Source: SIG603 sp964370775 (lineage in GTDB: Bacteria > Bacillota > Clostridia > Oscillospirales > Acutalibacteraceae). Taken from it: a DNA stretch of 64,000 bases. This document shows positions 18,081-26,286 of this stretch, piece after piece. Position 1 is the first letter of the stretch. Every line of letters starts with the position of its first letter. Below the pieces are notes generated by a model, which searched no databases, was not told the DNA's origin, and worked only from the letters and a program-made list of their open reading frames with translations. A program made the position numbers and the translations under genes. The stretch lies in NCBI GenBank assembly GCA_964370775.1, contig CAYJKT010000017.1, positions 1-64,000 on the forward strand, in the 5' to 3' direction.

Positions 18081-18147
18081 TCCTTTATGTATATTAGTAA
18101 ACAATTTTGAAAAAATAATATTAAAATAAAAAAAGGAATGAATAAAC

Positions 18148-18429
18148 ATGAACAAAAGTTATTTACCAAAAAACATTAATTATATGACTCCTGTTGCAAA
18201 CAAAGATGCAAAGTGCATATCTAAGCTAATTAAAAAGAATGGTAAAGTCACAGGGTATGAGCTTGAAGGTGGTGTTTCTCTTAATAAATCCGACGGAATT
18301 GCGCTTGCTAAGCAAGGTGGAATAAAAGGTGTAGCAATTGCCACAAGAAACGGAAGTGAATATTTAAGATCTTTGCCAGACGGATCAGACAATAATAATC
18401 TAGGGAATTTACCTTCTACCTCATACTAA
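18148..18429 (+). CDS. DUF3892 protein
   Basis: The 93-residue protein matches the DUF3892 pattern: an N-terminal strand CISKLIKKNGKVTGYELEGG, a short helix with AIALAKQGGIKGVAI-like layout, and the C-terminal signature YLRSLPDGSDNNNLGNLP. The family is small, cytoplasmic and of unknown function. It stands alone between divergent or convergent housekeeping genes. AAAAAGGAATG precedes the ATG. Confidence 0.8.
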   Translation: MNKSYLPKNINYMTPVANKDAKCISKLIKKNGKVTGYELEGGVSLNKSDGIALAKQGGIKGVAIATRNGSEYLRSLPDGSDNNNLGNLPSTSY

Positions 18430-18435
18430 ATTTGT

Positions 18436-18484
18436 ATATAATCCGAACCGATTTATTAAGCCATAAACCGACTCGGGTTATATT
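18436..18484. terminator. Imperfect hairpin between convergent genes
   Basis: ATAATCCGAACCGATTTAT can pair, with several G-T pairs, with ATAAACCGACTCGGGTTAT; A/T-rich sequence follows on both sides. It is probably a shared terminator for DUF3892 (+) and rlmH (-). Confidence 0.5.
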
Positions 18485-18487
18485 ATT

Positions 18488-18946
18488 TTATTTATGGTAT
18501 TTTGTACCTGCATTAATCTGAAAAGCTCTGTACACTTGCTCCACAAGCATAACTCTAAATAATTGGTGTGGAAAAGTCATTTTAGAAACAGACATTTTAG
18601 CGCCCATGTTTTTAACTCTATTACTTAAACCATGAGAACTTCCAATAACAAAGGCTATTGAGCTATAACCGTCTGTCGCTTTCTTTTGAATAAAGTCACT
18701 GAATTTCTCTGAGCTAAATTGTTCGCCCTCAATACACATAGCCACAACAAAACTCTTGCCCACTGCCTTAATTATATTGTCTGCCTCTGTCTCCAAAGCT
18801 TTTTCAAAATTGCTGTCGTTAACCTCTTGTAGCTCAATTATTTCCAATTTACAAAACGGAGTTAACCTCTTAGAATACTCTGCTATAGCATCTTTCAAAT
18901 ATTTTTCTTTTAAACCACCAACGCAAACTATTTTAACATTTATCAA
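18488..18946 (-). CDS. rlmH: 23S rRNA (pseudouridine(1915)-N(3))-methyltransferase RlmH
   Basis: The 152-residue SPOUT enzyme methylates pseudouridine 1915 in helix 69 of 23S rRNA. Motifs: VGGLKEKYLKDAIAEYSKRL at the N-terminus, FVIGSSHGLS (SAM loop) and the C-terminal MTFPHQLFRVMLVEQVYRAFQI followed by YHK. Length is typical (about 155-160). It overlaps the upstream MBL-fold gene by 4 bases, a pairing common in Bacillota. Confidence 0.95.
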   Translation of the reverse strand: MINVKIVCVGGLKEKYLKDAIAEYSKRLTPFCKLEIIELQEVNDSNFEKALETEADNIIKAVGKSFVVAMCIEGEQFSSEKFSDFIQKKATDGYSSIAFVIGSSHGLSNRVKNMGAKMSVSKMTFPHQLFRVMLVEQVYRAFQINAGTKYHK

Positions 18947-19737
18947 CCTATTAACACCGCCTTTCCACTGCTATTTCTAGGCATTGCTATGTATAATTTA
19001 TAGTCTACCTCATTAACATAACCGCTCTCTTTTAACACAGAATGCGCCATTCCATTTGCAAGGGATACAGTGTTGTTTTCTTCGCTAAGGTGAGCAAGCA
19101 TAATCTTTTTTGTGCCACTCTCCACAAGCTCTGGCAAAAATTCACTGCAAGCTTGGTTGGATAAATGCCCTATTTCTGAGAAAATTCGGTCTTTCAAGTA
19201 TCTCGTGTAACTTCCATATTCTAACATGTGAGTATCGTGGTTAGATTCTATCACGCACACAGTGCTTCCAAGCAAGTTTTCCTTAACAGTCTCGCTTAAA
19301 AATCCTAAATCAGTGGCGAATGACAACACATTATGCTCTTTTGTTGTAATCCTAAAACCTATGCCCTCTGCGCAATCATGCGATATTCTAAAGTGATTTA
19401 TCGTAAGCCCAGCTAATTTTTTTCCTTGCTCTAAAACATGTACCTCATACGCACTGTCAAAAATCTCTTTTTTCTCAATTGCCTTATATGTTCCTTTAGA
19501 GCAATATACAGGTATCCCATATTTTTTAGCGAACACTTTCACAGCTCCAATATGGTCTGTGTGTTCGTGAGTTATTAAAATAGCCTTGACTGATGAAACC
19601 GAAATGTTGCATGCTTCCAGTGCCATACATAACTGCTTGCAATTTTTGCCAGCGTCAATCAGAATTCCTCTGTCTTGTGTGCCAACAAAATAGCTATTTC
19701 CTTTGCTTCCACTAAATAAGGGGTAGAGTTTTGTCAT
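18943..19737 (-). CDS. MBL-fold metallohydrolase, WalJ/YycJ-like
   Basis: The 264-residue protein has the metallo-beta-lactamase metal motif THEHTDHIGAV near residue 56-66, FSGSKGNSYFV at the N-terminus, and downstream ligands in FRISHDCAEGIGF and IESNHDTHML. This matches YycJ (WalJ), a putative exonuclease-like hydrolase linked to cell division and DNA handling in Bacillota. It is translationally coupled to rlmH by the overlap ATGA. The enzymatic activity is inferred only from the family. Confidence 0.88.
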   Translation of the reverse strand: MTKLYPLFSGSKGNSYFVGTQDRGILIDAGKNCKQLCMALEACNISVSSVKAILITHEHTDHIGAVKVFAKKYGIPVYCSKGTYKAIEKKEIFDSAYEVHVLEQGKKLAGLTINHFRISHDCAEGIGFRITTKEHNVLSFATDLGFLSETVKENLLGSTVCVIESNHDTHMLEYGSYTRYLKDRIFSEIGHLSNQACSEFLPELVESGTKKIMLAHLSEENNTVSLANGMAHSVLKESGYVNEVDYKLYIAMPRNSSGKAVLIG

Positions 19738-19829
19738 TTGCTCCTCCGTAGTTATAGTTCATTAGTAAATTATTTATACATTATTTATAAAAATTTAACA
19801 TCTATTTTGTCATTAAAGAATAAAAACCA

Positions 19830-19856
19830 AAAAATAAGGGCAAGCATCGCTCACCC
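19830..19856 (-). terminator. Intrinsic terminator after murA
   Basis: GGGTGAGC-gat-GCTTGCCC on the minus strand forms an 8-bp stem with two G-T pairs, followed by TTATTTTTT. Confidence 0.75.
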
Positions 19857-19869
19857 ATAATTATATTTT

Positions 19870-21132
19870 TTAAGATTTCAAGTAATCTATGTCTGCGCCC
19901 AACTTTTTAAACTTCTCTATAATGTCTTCGTATCCTCTTTGAATATACTTAACATCTTCGATATGCGTTGTGCCCTCTGCCATTAAACCACCAATAACCA
20001 TAGCAGCACCCGCTCTTAAATCAGTCGCTCTAACTATAGCACCTTTTAACTTCTCAGTTCCTTCAATTGTAGCAGATCTACCATTAACACTGATATTAGC
20101 GCCAAACTTGCGTATTTCGTCTATATACTGAAATCTACTATCCCAAATACTTTCACTAACAATGCTAGTGCCATTGGCAGCAGATAAAAGCATTACTATT
20201 TGAGGTTGCATATCTGTAGGAAAACCAGGGTGAGGCATTGTTTTTACGTTACACCTTTTTAACGGTTTATAACCTCTAACTTGAACAGCATCGTCAAATT
20301 CTTCGATATAAACACCCATTTCTTCAAGCTTTGCTGATATAGACTCCAAATGCTTAGGAGTTACGTTTTTAATTAAAACATCACCATACGTAGCAGCTGT
20401 TGCTACCATAAATGTGCCAGCCTCAATTTGGTCTGGGATAATCGAATATGTTATGCCTTTAAGCTTTTTAACACCATGCACTTTAATAACGTCCGTACCA
20501 GCACCACGAATATCAGCACCCATTATATTCAAAAAGTTAGCTAAGTCAACAATATGTGGCTCTCTAGCAGCATTTTCTATAACTGTTACACCGTTAGCTC
20601 TAACTGCTGCAAGCATTATGTTTACAGTAGCACCAACAGATACTACGTCCATATATATTTCATTTCCTTTTAAAGTGTTTTCAGCAACAACCTCAATTAC
20701 ACCATCATCAGAAACATCATAAGTACAACCTAGTGCCATAAAACCTTTTAAATGTTGGTCAATTGGACGCACACCAAAGTTGCAACCACCAGGTAGTGGC
20801 ACGCTTGCTTTGTTAAATTTGCCTAGTAGCGCACCTATAAAGTAATATGAACCTCTAAGTTTTCTAGCTAATTCAGAAGTTATATCACTTTTTTTTACAC
20901 CAACTGGGTTAATTTTAATTGTATTTTTATCTATATATTCAACTTCAGCACCAATATCTTTCAATAATTGCACTAAAACTTTAACATCCGAAACATCCGG
21001 AACATTCTCTATTACGCAAGTAGATTCTGCTAAAATCACCGCAGGAAGAATTGCAACAGCTGCGTTTTTTGCACCACTAATACAGACTTCACCTGTAAGT
21101 GGTGTTCCGCCATTTATTACAAATTTATCCAA
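19870..21132 (-). CDS. murA: UDP-N-acetylglucosamine 1-carboxyvinyltransferase
   Basis: The enzyme catalyses the first committed step of peptidoglycan synthesis, adding enolpyruvate from PEP to UDP-GlcNAc. Seen: ISGAKNAAVAILPA near the N-terminus, the active-site loop PGGCNFGVRPIDQHLKG with the catalytic Cys (target of fosfomycin), and HPGFPTDMQPQ. The likely start is TTG 21132 (protein begins LDKFVINGG, 420 residues, the usual length), with GGATG seven bases upstream; an in-frame TTG at 21153 is possible. Two candidate promoters lie upstream. There is no adjacent cell-wall cluster. Confidence 0.95.
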   Translation of the reverse strand: MDKFVINGGTPLTGEVCISGAKNAAVAILPAVILAESTCVIENVPDVSDVKVLVQLLKDIGAEVEYIDKNTIKINPVGVKKSDITSELARKLRGSYYFIGALLGKFNKASVPLPGGCNFGVRPIDQHLKGFMALGCTYDVSDDGVIEVVAENTLKGNEIYMDVVSVGATVNIMLAAVRANGVTVIENAAREPHIVDLANFLNIMGADIRGAGTDVIKVHGVKKLKGITYSIIPDQIEAGTFMVATAATYGDVLIKNVTPKHLESISAKLEEMGVYIEEFDDAVQVRGYKPLKRCNVKTMPHPGFPTDMQPQIVMLLSAANGTSIVSESIWDSRFQYIDEIRKFGANISVNGRSATIEGTEKLKGAIVRATDLRAGAAMVIGGLMAEGTTHIEDVKYIQRGYEDIIEKFKKLGADIDYLKS

Positions 21133-21256
21133 TTTTACACATCCATTCAACAAGGCAAATTTTACCTATATTTTACGTTTGAAATCTGTCAAACCCTCAT
21201 ATTTATATTATTAACACTAATAAAAAAATCATTCTCTTTTAAATACCGTGAATTAT

Positions 21257-21285
21257 ATAATAATACACAATAAAATATTTGTCAA
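21257..21285 (-). promoter_or_regulatory. Promoter of murA (distal)
   Basis: On the minus strand TTGACA (21285-21280), a 17-base spacer and TATTAT (21262-21257). A second TTGACA at 21192-21187, with TATAGG 16 bases downstream, may be a proximal promoter. Confidence 0.65.
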
Positions 21286-21359
21286 TATCAAAAGAATACA
21301 AAAATCAAAAATTTATTAATATTTTTATAACATTTTGTTCATAAACAAACTACTTAGAT

Positions 21360-22049
21360 TTAACTTTTGCTTTTTATTATAGGTTTTTCAGTACCTTCTC
21401 TTAGTCTTTTTATGTTATCTTTGTGCTTCACAACAACAACCATTCCACAAATAAAAGACATTGCAGTTACTCCAATTAAGTAACCAATGTGTGGAGGTGA
21501 TGCTGACAAAGTGTAATCGAATATGTATGTAACCAAGAAAGTAGCTAGTGGAAATATACACGCAGCAATTATTGATGAAAGTGAAACGATTTTTTTGCTC
21601 ATAAAAGAAGTTATAAATGAAAGAATAACGATAATAAAAACTCTCCAGTCTAAAACTGCAATCATTCCTCCACTAGTCGCAACACCTTTTCCACCTTTAA
21701 ATCCATAATACAGTGGAAAAATGTGCCCTAACATACAAGCTAAACCACCAATGTACTTACCAAAGCTTACATATATTGGATTAACATCTTGGCTTTCGCA
21801 CACATAACTAAACACAAAATAACCTATTAAAACAGAAACTACTGCTTTAAAAATGTCTAGCAAAAATGCTACCAAAGCAGCTTTTTTGCCAACACTTCTA
21901 AGCACATTGGTAGACCCAGCATTACCGCTACCGTAATCTCTAATGTCGCCTTTTTTCAACAATTTTGTTATAATAATTGGAAAATTCATGCTTCCTAATA
22001 AATAAGAAACTACTGCTACTACCAAACCCCACAATATAAAACTAGCCAT
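21360..22049 (-). CDS. plsY: Glycerol-3-phosphate acyltransferase PlsY
   Basis: The 229-residue integral membrane enzyme makes lysophosphatidate from acyl phosphate and glycerol 3-phosphate. The conserved loops are present: GSGNAGSTNVLR, GFKGGKGVATSGG and a C-terminal KHKDNIKRLREGTEKP. Several hydrophobic helices span the protein. It is the last gene of an apparent DUF512-der-plsY operon, 10 bases after der. No gene for PlsX lies in the window. Confidence 0.95.
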   Translation of the reverse strand: MASFILWGLVVAVVSYLLGSMNFPIIITKLLKKGDIRDYGSGNAGSTNVLRSVGKKAALVAFLLDIFKAVVSVLIGYFVFSYVCESQDVNPIYVSFGKYIGGLACMLGHIFPLYYGFKGGKGVATSGGMIAVLDWRVFIIVILSFITSFMSKKIVSLSSIIAACIFPLATFLVTYIFDYTLSASPPHIGYLIGVTAMSFICGMVVVVKHKDNIKRLREGTEKPIIKSKS

Positions 22050-22059
22050 TTTTTACCCC

Positions 22060-23391
22060 CTATTTGTCTGATTTCTCAGAACGTTCTCTTACAAGCATTT
22101 TTACAGGTGTACCCTCTAATGAGAAAATTTCTCTAATTCTGTTTTCAATATATCTTTGATAAGAGAAATGGAATAAGTCTTTGTTGTTTACAAAGCACAC
22201 AAAGGTTGGAGGCTTAATTGACGCTTGAGTAATATAGTAAATCTTCAAACGTTTTCCTTTGTCTGACGGTGGTTGTACTCTTGCTGTAGCTTGCGCTAAA
22301 ATATCGTTCAACACACCTGTTGTAATTCTCATCGCGTTGTTGTTTGCAACAAGTTTAATCATCTCAAAAAGTTTATCTAATCTTTGACCAGTCTTTGCTG
22401 ATATAAACATTATTGGAGCATAAGACATAAACCCAAAATCGTGTTCAAGTTTTTTTCTAAACTCGTTCATTGTTTTATCGTCTTTTTCAATAGCGTCCCA
22501 TTTATTTACAGCTATAATACAGCCTTTACCAGCTTCATGCGCAATACCAGCCACTTTAGAGTCTTGCTCTGTAAAGCCAACTTCTGCATCTATCATAATA
22601 ACGCAAACATCAGCTCTGTCAACTGCCATTTGAGCGCGTATATTGCTGTAATGTTCAATATTATCGTCAATTCTACTTTTCTTTCTAAGACCTGCTGTGT
22701 CGATAAATGTAAACATACCATGTTTGTTTTCAATCAACATATCTATAGCGTCTCTTGTAGTTCCTGCTATGTTAGAAACAATACAGCGATTTTCGCCAGA
22801 AACTTTATTAACAAGTGAAGATTTACCAACATTAGGTTTACCGATAACAGCAACTTTAATGTCCTCTGACTCCTCTTCATCATCCATATCACCTGGTAAA
22901 TATTTCAACACTTCATCAAGCAAATCACCTGTTCCGTGACCATGAACTGACGACACACCGAAAGGTTCGCCAAGTGCTAAATTGTAGAATTCATAAAAAC
23001 CTACTTCTGGTTCACCAATTCTGTCGCATTTATTTACTACCAAGATAACAGGCACACGGCTTTTCATAAGCATTGATGCAATCTCCATATCAGTTGCAAC
23101 AACACCACTTCTAAGGTCTGTTACAAACAATATAACATCTGCACTGTCAATTGCTATTTGCGCTTGGTTGCGCATTTGAGATAAAATAATATCTTTTGAT
23201 TCAGGCTCTATACCACCTGTATCAATCAAAGTAAAGGTTCTATCCATCCAAGAACATTCGCCAAAAATTCTGTCTCTTGTTACACCTGGAGTATCTTCAA
23301 CTATAGATAATCTCTGTCCGATTAACTTATTAAACAATGTTGATTTTCCAACATTAGGTCTACCAACTACTGCTACTACCGGTCTTGCCAT
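22060..23391 (-). CDS. der: Ribosome biogenesis GTPase Der (EngA)
   Basis: The 443-residue protein has two tandem GTPase domains, each with its own P-loop (GRPNVGKST near residue 10, GKPNVGKSS near 184), G3 (DTGG, DTAG) and G4 (NKCD, NKWD) motifs, and a C-terminal KH-like domain (about 355-437). Der acts in 50S subunit assembly. Its start is directly adjacent to the DUF512 stop. Confidence 0.97.
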   Translation of the reverse strand: MARPVVAVVGRPNVGKSTLFNKLIGQRLSIVEDTPGVTRDRIFGECSWMDRTFTLIDTGGIEPESKDIILSQMRNQAQIAIDSADVILFVTDLRSGVVATDMEIASMLMKSRVPVILVVNKCDRIGEPEVGFYEFYNLALGEPFGVSSVHGHGTGDLLDEVLKYLPGDMDDEEESEDIKVAVIGKPNVGKSSLVNKVSGENRCIVSNIAGTTRDAIDMLIENKHGMFTFIDTAGLRKKSRIDDNIEHYSNIRAQMAVDRADVCVIMIDAEVGFTEQDSKVAGIAHEAGKGCIIAVNKWDAIEKDDKTMNEFRKKLEHDFGFMSYAPIMFISAKTGQRLDKLFEMIKLVANNNAMRITTGVLNDILAQATARVQPPSDKGKRLKIYYITQASIKPPTFVCFVNNKDLFHFSYQRYIENRIREIFSLEGTPVKMLVRERSEKSDK

Positions 23392-24696
23392 CTAATCATC
23401 CTTTCCTAATAAAGCATTCAGTAAATCCTGTCCAAAAGGACCTACTTTTTTCACTTTGCAATTAAGTTTTTCACTTAACCCATTTATATTCATATCGTCT
23501 AAAAATATATCTTCATCCGCTTTTAAACATACGTCTGGCACAAGTACTGCGTCATAAAGTTTTGTGTTTTCTAAAGCTTTTACAATGTCGCTACCTGTAA
23601 TCAAACCAGTTACGTCTATGTCTCCACCAAAAAAGTGATTTTTAACCGGTACTATATTTACCTTTATATTATCCCATTTTTCATGAGCTTTTTCAACTAG
23701 TTTTTTCATCACACAGTATATAGCTTCGCCTGTTACCAAGGTAACATGGTTAGAGCTCACTCCATCTTCTGCTTCTTCCAGTGCAAAAGTGAACTCCTCC
23801 TCCAAGCTTCTAAACATACCAACGCCGTTTTCTATCTGCGGAAAATCTTCATAATAATCAAAATCTGGTAACTCTTTTTCTGCTATAAAGTAAAATTCAT
23901 CAGAGGCAAAAACTTTTCTCTCCCCTGTTTCTTTACGCATTTTGTCGCCAAAATCGTCAATAATTTTTATAACATCTCGTGCTCTGCCTTTGTCATACGG
24001 CTTAATCTCATGCAAATTTTCTCTGTAACCTGATAATCCAACAGGCACACAAGCAAGGCTTTGCAATCCGTCTAATTTTGTTAGCTCATTCAAGCTATAT
24101 TCTAACTCTTTGCCATCATTAATGTTAGGACACAAAACAAGCTGACAATTCAAGCTTATTCCTCCGTCTGATAGCTTTTTCAAATACTTCAAACATTCCC
24201 CAGCGTGTTTATTTTTCATCATCATAACACGCAAACTAGGATTCATGGTGTGTACAGACACATTAACAGGGCTTATTTTCAACTTAATAATTCTATCTAT
24301 ATCATCATCTTTAAGGTTGGTAAGCGTAATGTAGTTACCAAACAAAAACGATAATCTGTGGTCGTCATCTTTAAAATATAAACTTTTGCGTAACCCTTTT
24401 GGTAACTGGTCAATAAAACAAAATATACAGCCATTTTTGCATGAAGTTTCTTTATCCATAAGGTAAGTTTCAAAAACCAAACCAAGTGACGCATAGCGTT
24501 CTTTTTTGATATTTATAGTCTTATTTTCGCCACCTGTACTAATAACTATATCAAGCACAACTTCTGTCTCATAAAATCTATAATCCAAAACATCGGTTAT
24601 ACTATTACCGTTAATGGATATTAATATATCATTTTTTTGAATGCCGTATTTTTCTGCAATACTGTTTTTTTCTATATCATAAATTACAACTGCCAT
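23392..24696 (-). CDS. DUF512 protein (PDZ + radical-SAM-like)
   Basis: The 434-residue protein begins with a PDZ-like domain (about 1-60, IQKNDILISINGNSI), followed by SCKNGCIFCFIDQLPKG, whose CxxxCxxC cysteines suggest an iron-sulfur/radical-SAM-like site, and a C-terminal DUF512 domain. The family is strongly linked to der in Clostridia. The catalytic role is unknown; the link suggests ribosome- or translation-related chemistry, but that is inference. The ribosome-binding site is AAAGGAA. Confidence 0.88.
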   Translation of the reverse strand: MAVVIYDIEKNSIAEKYGIQKNDILISINGNSITDVLDYRFYETEVVLDIVISTGGENKTINIKKERYASLGLVFETYLMDKETSCKNGCIFCFIDQLPKGLRKSLYFKDDDHRLSFLFGNYITLTNLKDDDIDRIIKLKISPVNVSVHTMNPSLRVMMMKNKHAGECLKYLKKLSDGGISLNCQLVLCPNINDGKELEYSLNELTKLDGLQSLACVPVGLSGYRENLHEIKPYDKGRARDVIKIIDDFGDKMRKETGERKVFASDEFYFIAEKELPDFDYYEDFPQIENGVGMFRSLEEEFTFALEEAEDGVSSNHVTLVTGEAIYCVMKKLVEKAHEKWDNIKVNIVPVKNHFFGGDIDVTGLITGSDIVKALENTKLYDAVLVPDVCLKADEDIFLDDMNINGLSEKLNCKVKKVGPFGQDLLNALLGKDD

Positions 24697-24729
24697 AATA
24701 ATTCCTTTAAAAATCTACACATAAGCGAA

Positions 24730-24750
24730 GGGAGGACACAAGTCCTCCCC
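24730..24750. repeat. REP-like palindrome
   Basis: GGGAGGAC-acaa-GTCCTCCC is a perfect 8-bp stem in an AT-rich gap between rpmF and DUF512, without a T run on either strand. It resembles the other short GC-rich palindromes in the window. Confidence 0.5.
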
Positions 24751-24811
24751 ATAATACTTAAACATCAAGTAAAAGTTCGCTTTAAGAACCTGACAACTAA
24801 AAATCAAGGAC

Positions 24812-24997
24812 TTAAGCCTCTTCTTTTTTCACAACTTGTCTGCCGTTATAAGTTCCGCAACTGCCACAAGCTCTGTGAGGTGTTTTGTACTCTCCACATT
24901 GTGGGCATTTCATTAGAGCTGGAGCGCTGATTTTCCAAACGTTTGAACGTCTTTTATTTTGTCTTGCACTTGAAAGTTTTGACTTTGGTACTGCCAT
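24812..24997 (-). CDS. rpmF: 50S ribosomal protein L32
   Basis: The 61-residue protein starts at ATG 24997 (MAVPKSKLSSARQNKRR), with AGGAGG upstream. It carries the zinc-binding CPQCG...CGSCG pair, the C+ form of L32, so it needs zinc. It follows DUF177 by 21 bases, the standard bacterial pairing. Confidence 0.97.
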   Translation of the reverse strand: MAVPKSKLSSARQNKRRSNVWKISAPALMKCPQCGEYKTPHRACGSCGTYNGRQVVKKEEA

Positions 24998-25018
24998 GGT
25001 TTGCACCTCCTTAAAAAT

Positions 25019-25510
25019 CTAATCCAAAAGCGACCTTAAAGCCTCTAAACGAGGGTCTATATCACTTTTCTTGCAATTGCAGTCATCTATATTTAAGTTC
25101 TTGCCACATTCTGGGCAAATCCCTCTGCAATCATCTTTGCAAATGTATTTAATCGGTAATTCTAAAATCACATCACTATACAACAATTCGTCTAAATCCA
25201 AGGTATCTTCTACCAAAATATAAACATCATTGTCTTCATCGTTAAGTTCTCTCGCCAACAAATGTCTAATCTTTAAGCTTGTTTTAGAAGTATAATCCTC
25301 TGCGCACCTATTACAAGGCATACAAAAATCATATTCTATAGTAGCTTCAAGTTCAACTGCACCAGCATGAGAAGTAATTTTACCGCTGTATATCACAGGG
25401 GAAACAAACGGCTTGACACCATCTACTTCGACCTCTTTCATATTCAAATTTCCATTAAAAGAGCGACTTACACCGTCTTCGTTAAAAAATTTAGTTAATT
25501 CTATGTGCAT
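25019..25510 (-). CDS. DUF177 protein (YceD family)
   Basis: The start is ATG 25510 (MHIELTKFF, 163 residues), behind GAGGT; in-frame codons further upstream overlap the promoter. Seen: CMPCNRCAEDYTSK and a C-terminal cysteine cluster CKDDCRGICPECGKNL, the DUF177 zinc-type signature, ending PRLEALRSLL. The family accompanies rpmF and is tied to 23S rRNA accumulation in plants and E. coli; the mechanism is not settled. Confidence 0.92.
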   Translation of the reverse strand: MHIELTKFFNEDGVSRSFNGNLNMKEVEVDGVKPFVSPVIYSGKITSHAGAVELEATIEYDFCMPCNRCAEDYTSKTSLKIRHLLARELNDEDNDVYILVEDTLDLDELLYSDVILELPIKYICKDDCRGICPECGKNLNIDDCNCKKSDIDPRLEALRSLLD

Positions 25511-25535
25511 AATATACCTCTTACCGTACTGATTT

Positions 25536-25564
25536 ATTATAATCGCATACAAGCGATTTGTCAA
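25536..25564 (-). promoter_or_regulatory. Consensus promoter with a palindrome in its spacer
   Basis: On the minus strand TTGACA (25564-25559), a 17-base spacer and TATAAT (25541-25536). The spacer holds the perfect palindrome AATCGC-ttgtat-GCGATT (25558-25541), placed for a repressor that would block polymerase. Confidence 0.75.
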
Positions 25565-25636
25565 GATTTTTTTACATCTTTTGTAATTTATCTTGATATA
25601 TTTCATTATTTTACTATTTAATTAAAAAAATGTGCA

Positions 25637-25795
25637 TTACTTTTTTTGGTATATATATATATTAAGTGCCATAATCACTGCAATTAAACACATATATATT
25701 AGTATGTCGCCAACACCACTTGGGGTATCCCTAAAAAAATTAACACAAACTGCAAGAGTTATAACGGGAAAAAACCATCTTAATCTACGTTTCAC
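25637..25795 (-). CDS. Small two-helix membrane protein
   Basis: A 52-residue frame begins with GTG 25795, behind a strong CAGGAGG. The product starts with basic residues (KRRLRWF), then a hydrophobic helix (FPVITLAVCVNFF), a short loop DTPSGVGD and a second helix (ILIYMCLIAVIMALNIYIY), ending QKK. It looks like a real small membrane protein because of the ribosome-binding site and the coherent topology. I do not recognise a family. Confidence 0.5.
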   Translation of the reverse strand: MKRRLRWFFPVITLAVCVNFFRDTPSGVGDILIYMCLIAVIMALNIYIYQKK

Positions 25796-25914
25796 AACAA
25801 TACCTCCTGCACCTTTTTTATATATTATACAGCATTTTTCAGGTTTTTTCAAGGTATAGTTCTTTAATAAATTAATATTATGTTACCTAACGCTAATTTT
25901 ATTTATTTTTACTA

Positions 25915-25943
25915 TTGACTTTATAAAATTAGTTTGTTATAAT
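25915..25943 (+). promoter_or_regulatory. Promoter of the feo operon
   Basis: TTGACT (25915-25920), a 17-base spacer and TATAAT (25938-25943). Confidence 0.8.
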
Positions 25944-25950
25944 CAGTTCA

Positions 25951-25966
25951 GTTAGCGACATCTAAC
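25951..25966. promoter_or_regulatory. Candidate iron-regulator operator at the feo start site
   Basis: GTTAG-cgacat-CTAAC is a perfect inverted repeat at the expected transcription start. TTAG-N6-CTAA is reminiscent of DtxR-type operators; the regulator itself is not in the window. Confidence 0.5.
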
Positions 25967-26012
25967 AAATTTTATTCGCTTATACACTTTTTTAAGGAGT
26001 TTTAATAAAAAT

Positions 26013-26252
26013 ATGAGTATTAACCAACTTTTAACATTAGCAGAAGCAGAACTTGGCAAAGAATATATAGTATCTAAACTTGATACAGATGATGAGGAAT
26101 TACATGATTTCCTTTTTACTCTTGGTTGTTACGAGGGTCAACCTATCGTTGTTGTATCTCACTTAAGTGGAGGTTTTGTGCTTTCTATCAAAGACGGCAG
26201 ATACACGATAAATGAGGACTTAGCTAGATCTATACATATTAGATTGAACTAA
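26013..26252 (+). CDS. feoA: Ferrous iron transport protein A
   Basis: The 79-residue SH3-like small protein has the FeoA pattern: ELGKEYIVSKL, LFTLGCYEGQPIVVVSHLSGGFVLSIKDGRYTI with the central glycine-rich turn, and a C-terminal IHI strand. AAGGAG precedes the ATG. FeoA is thought to modulate FeoB. feoB follows 34 bases later. Confidence 0.92.
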   Translation: MSINQLLTLAEAELGKEYIVSKLDTDDEELHDFLFTLGCYEGQPIVVVSHLSGGFVLSIKDGRYTINEDLARSIHIRLN

Positions 26253-26286
26253 TCATATATATTACGGATAAATAAGGAGAATTAAA

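Noticed and set aside
22441..22818. 125-residue open frame on the plus strand opposite der
   Set aside because: It lies wholly antisense to a well-supported gene, has no ribosome-binding site and its composition is that of a reversed coding frame.
24637..24930. 97-residue plus-strand frame opposite DUF512 and rpmF
   Set aside because: It crosses two real genes on the other strand and has no domain or ribosome-binding site.
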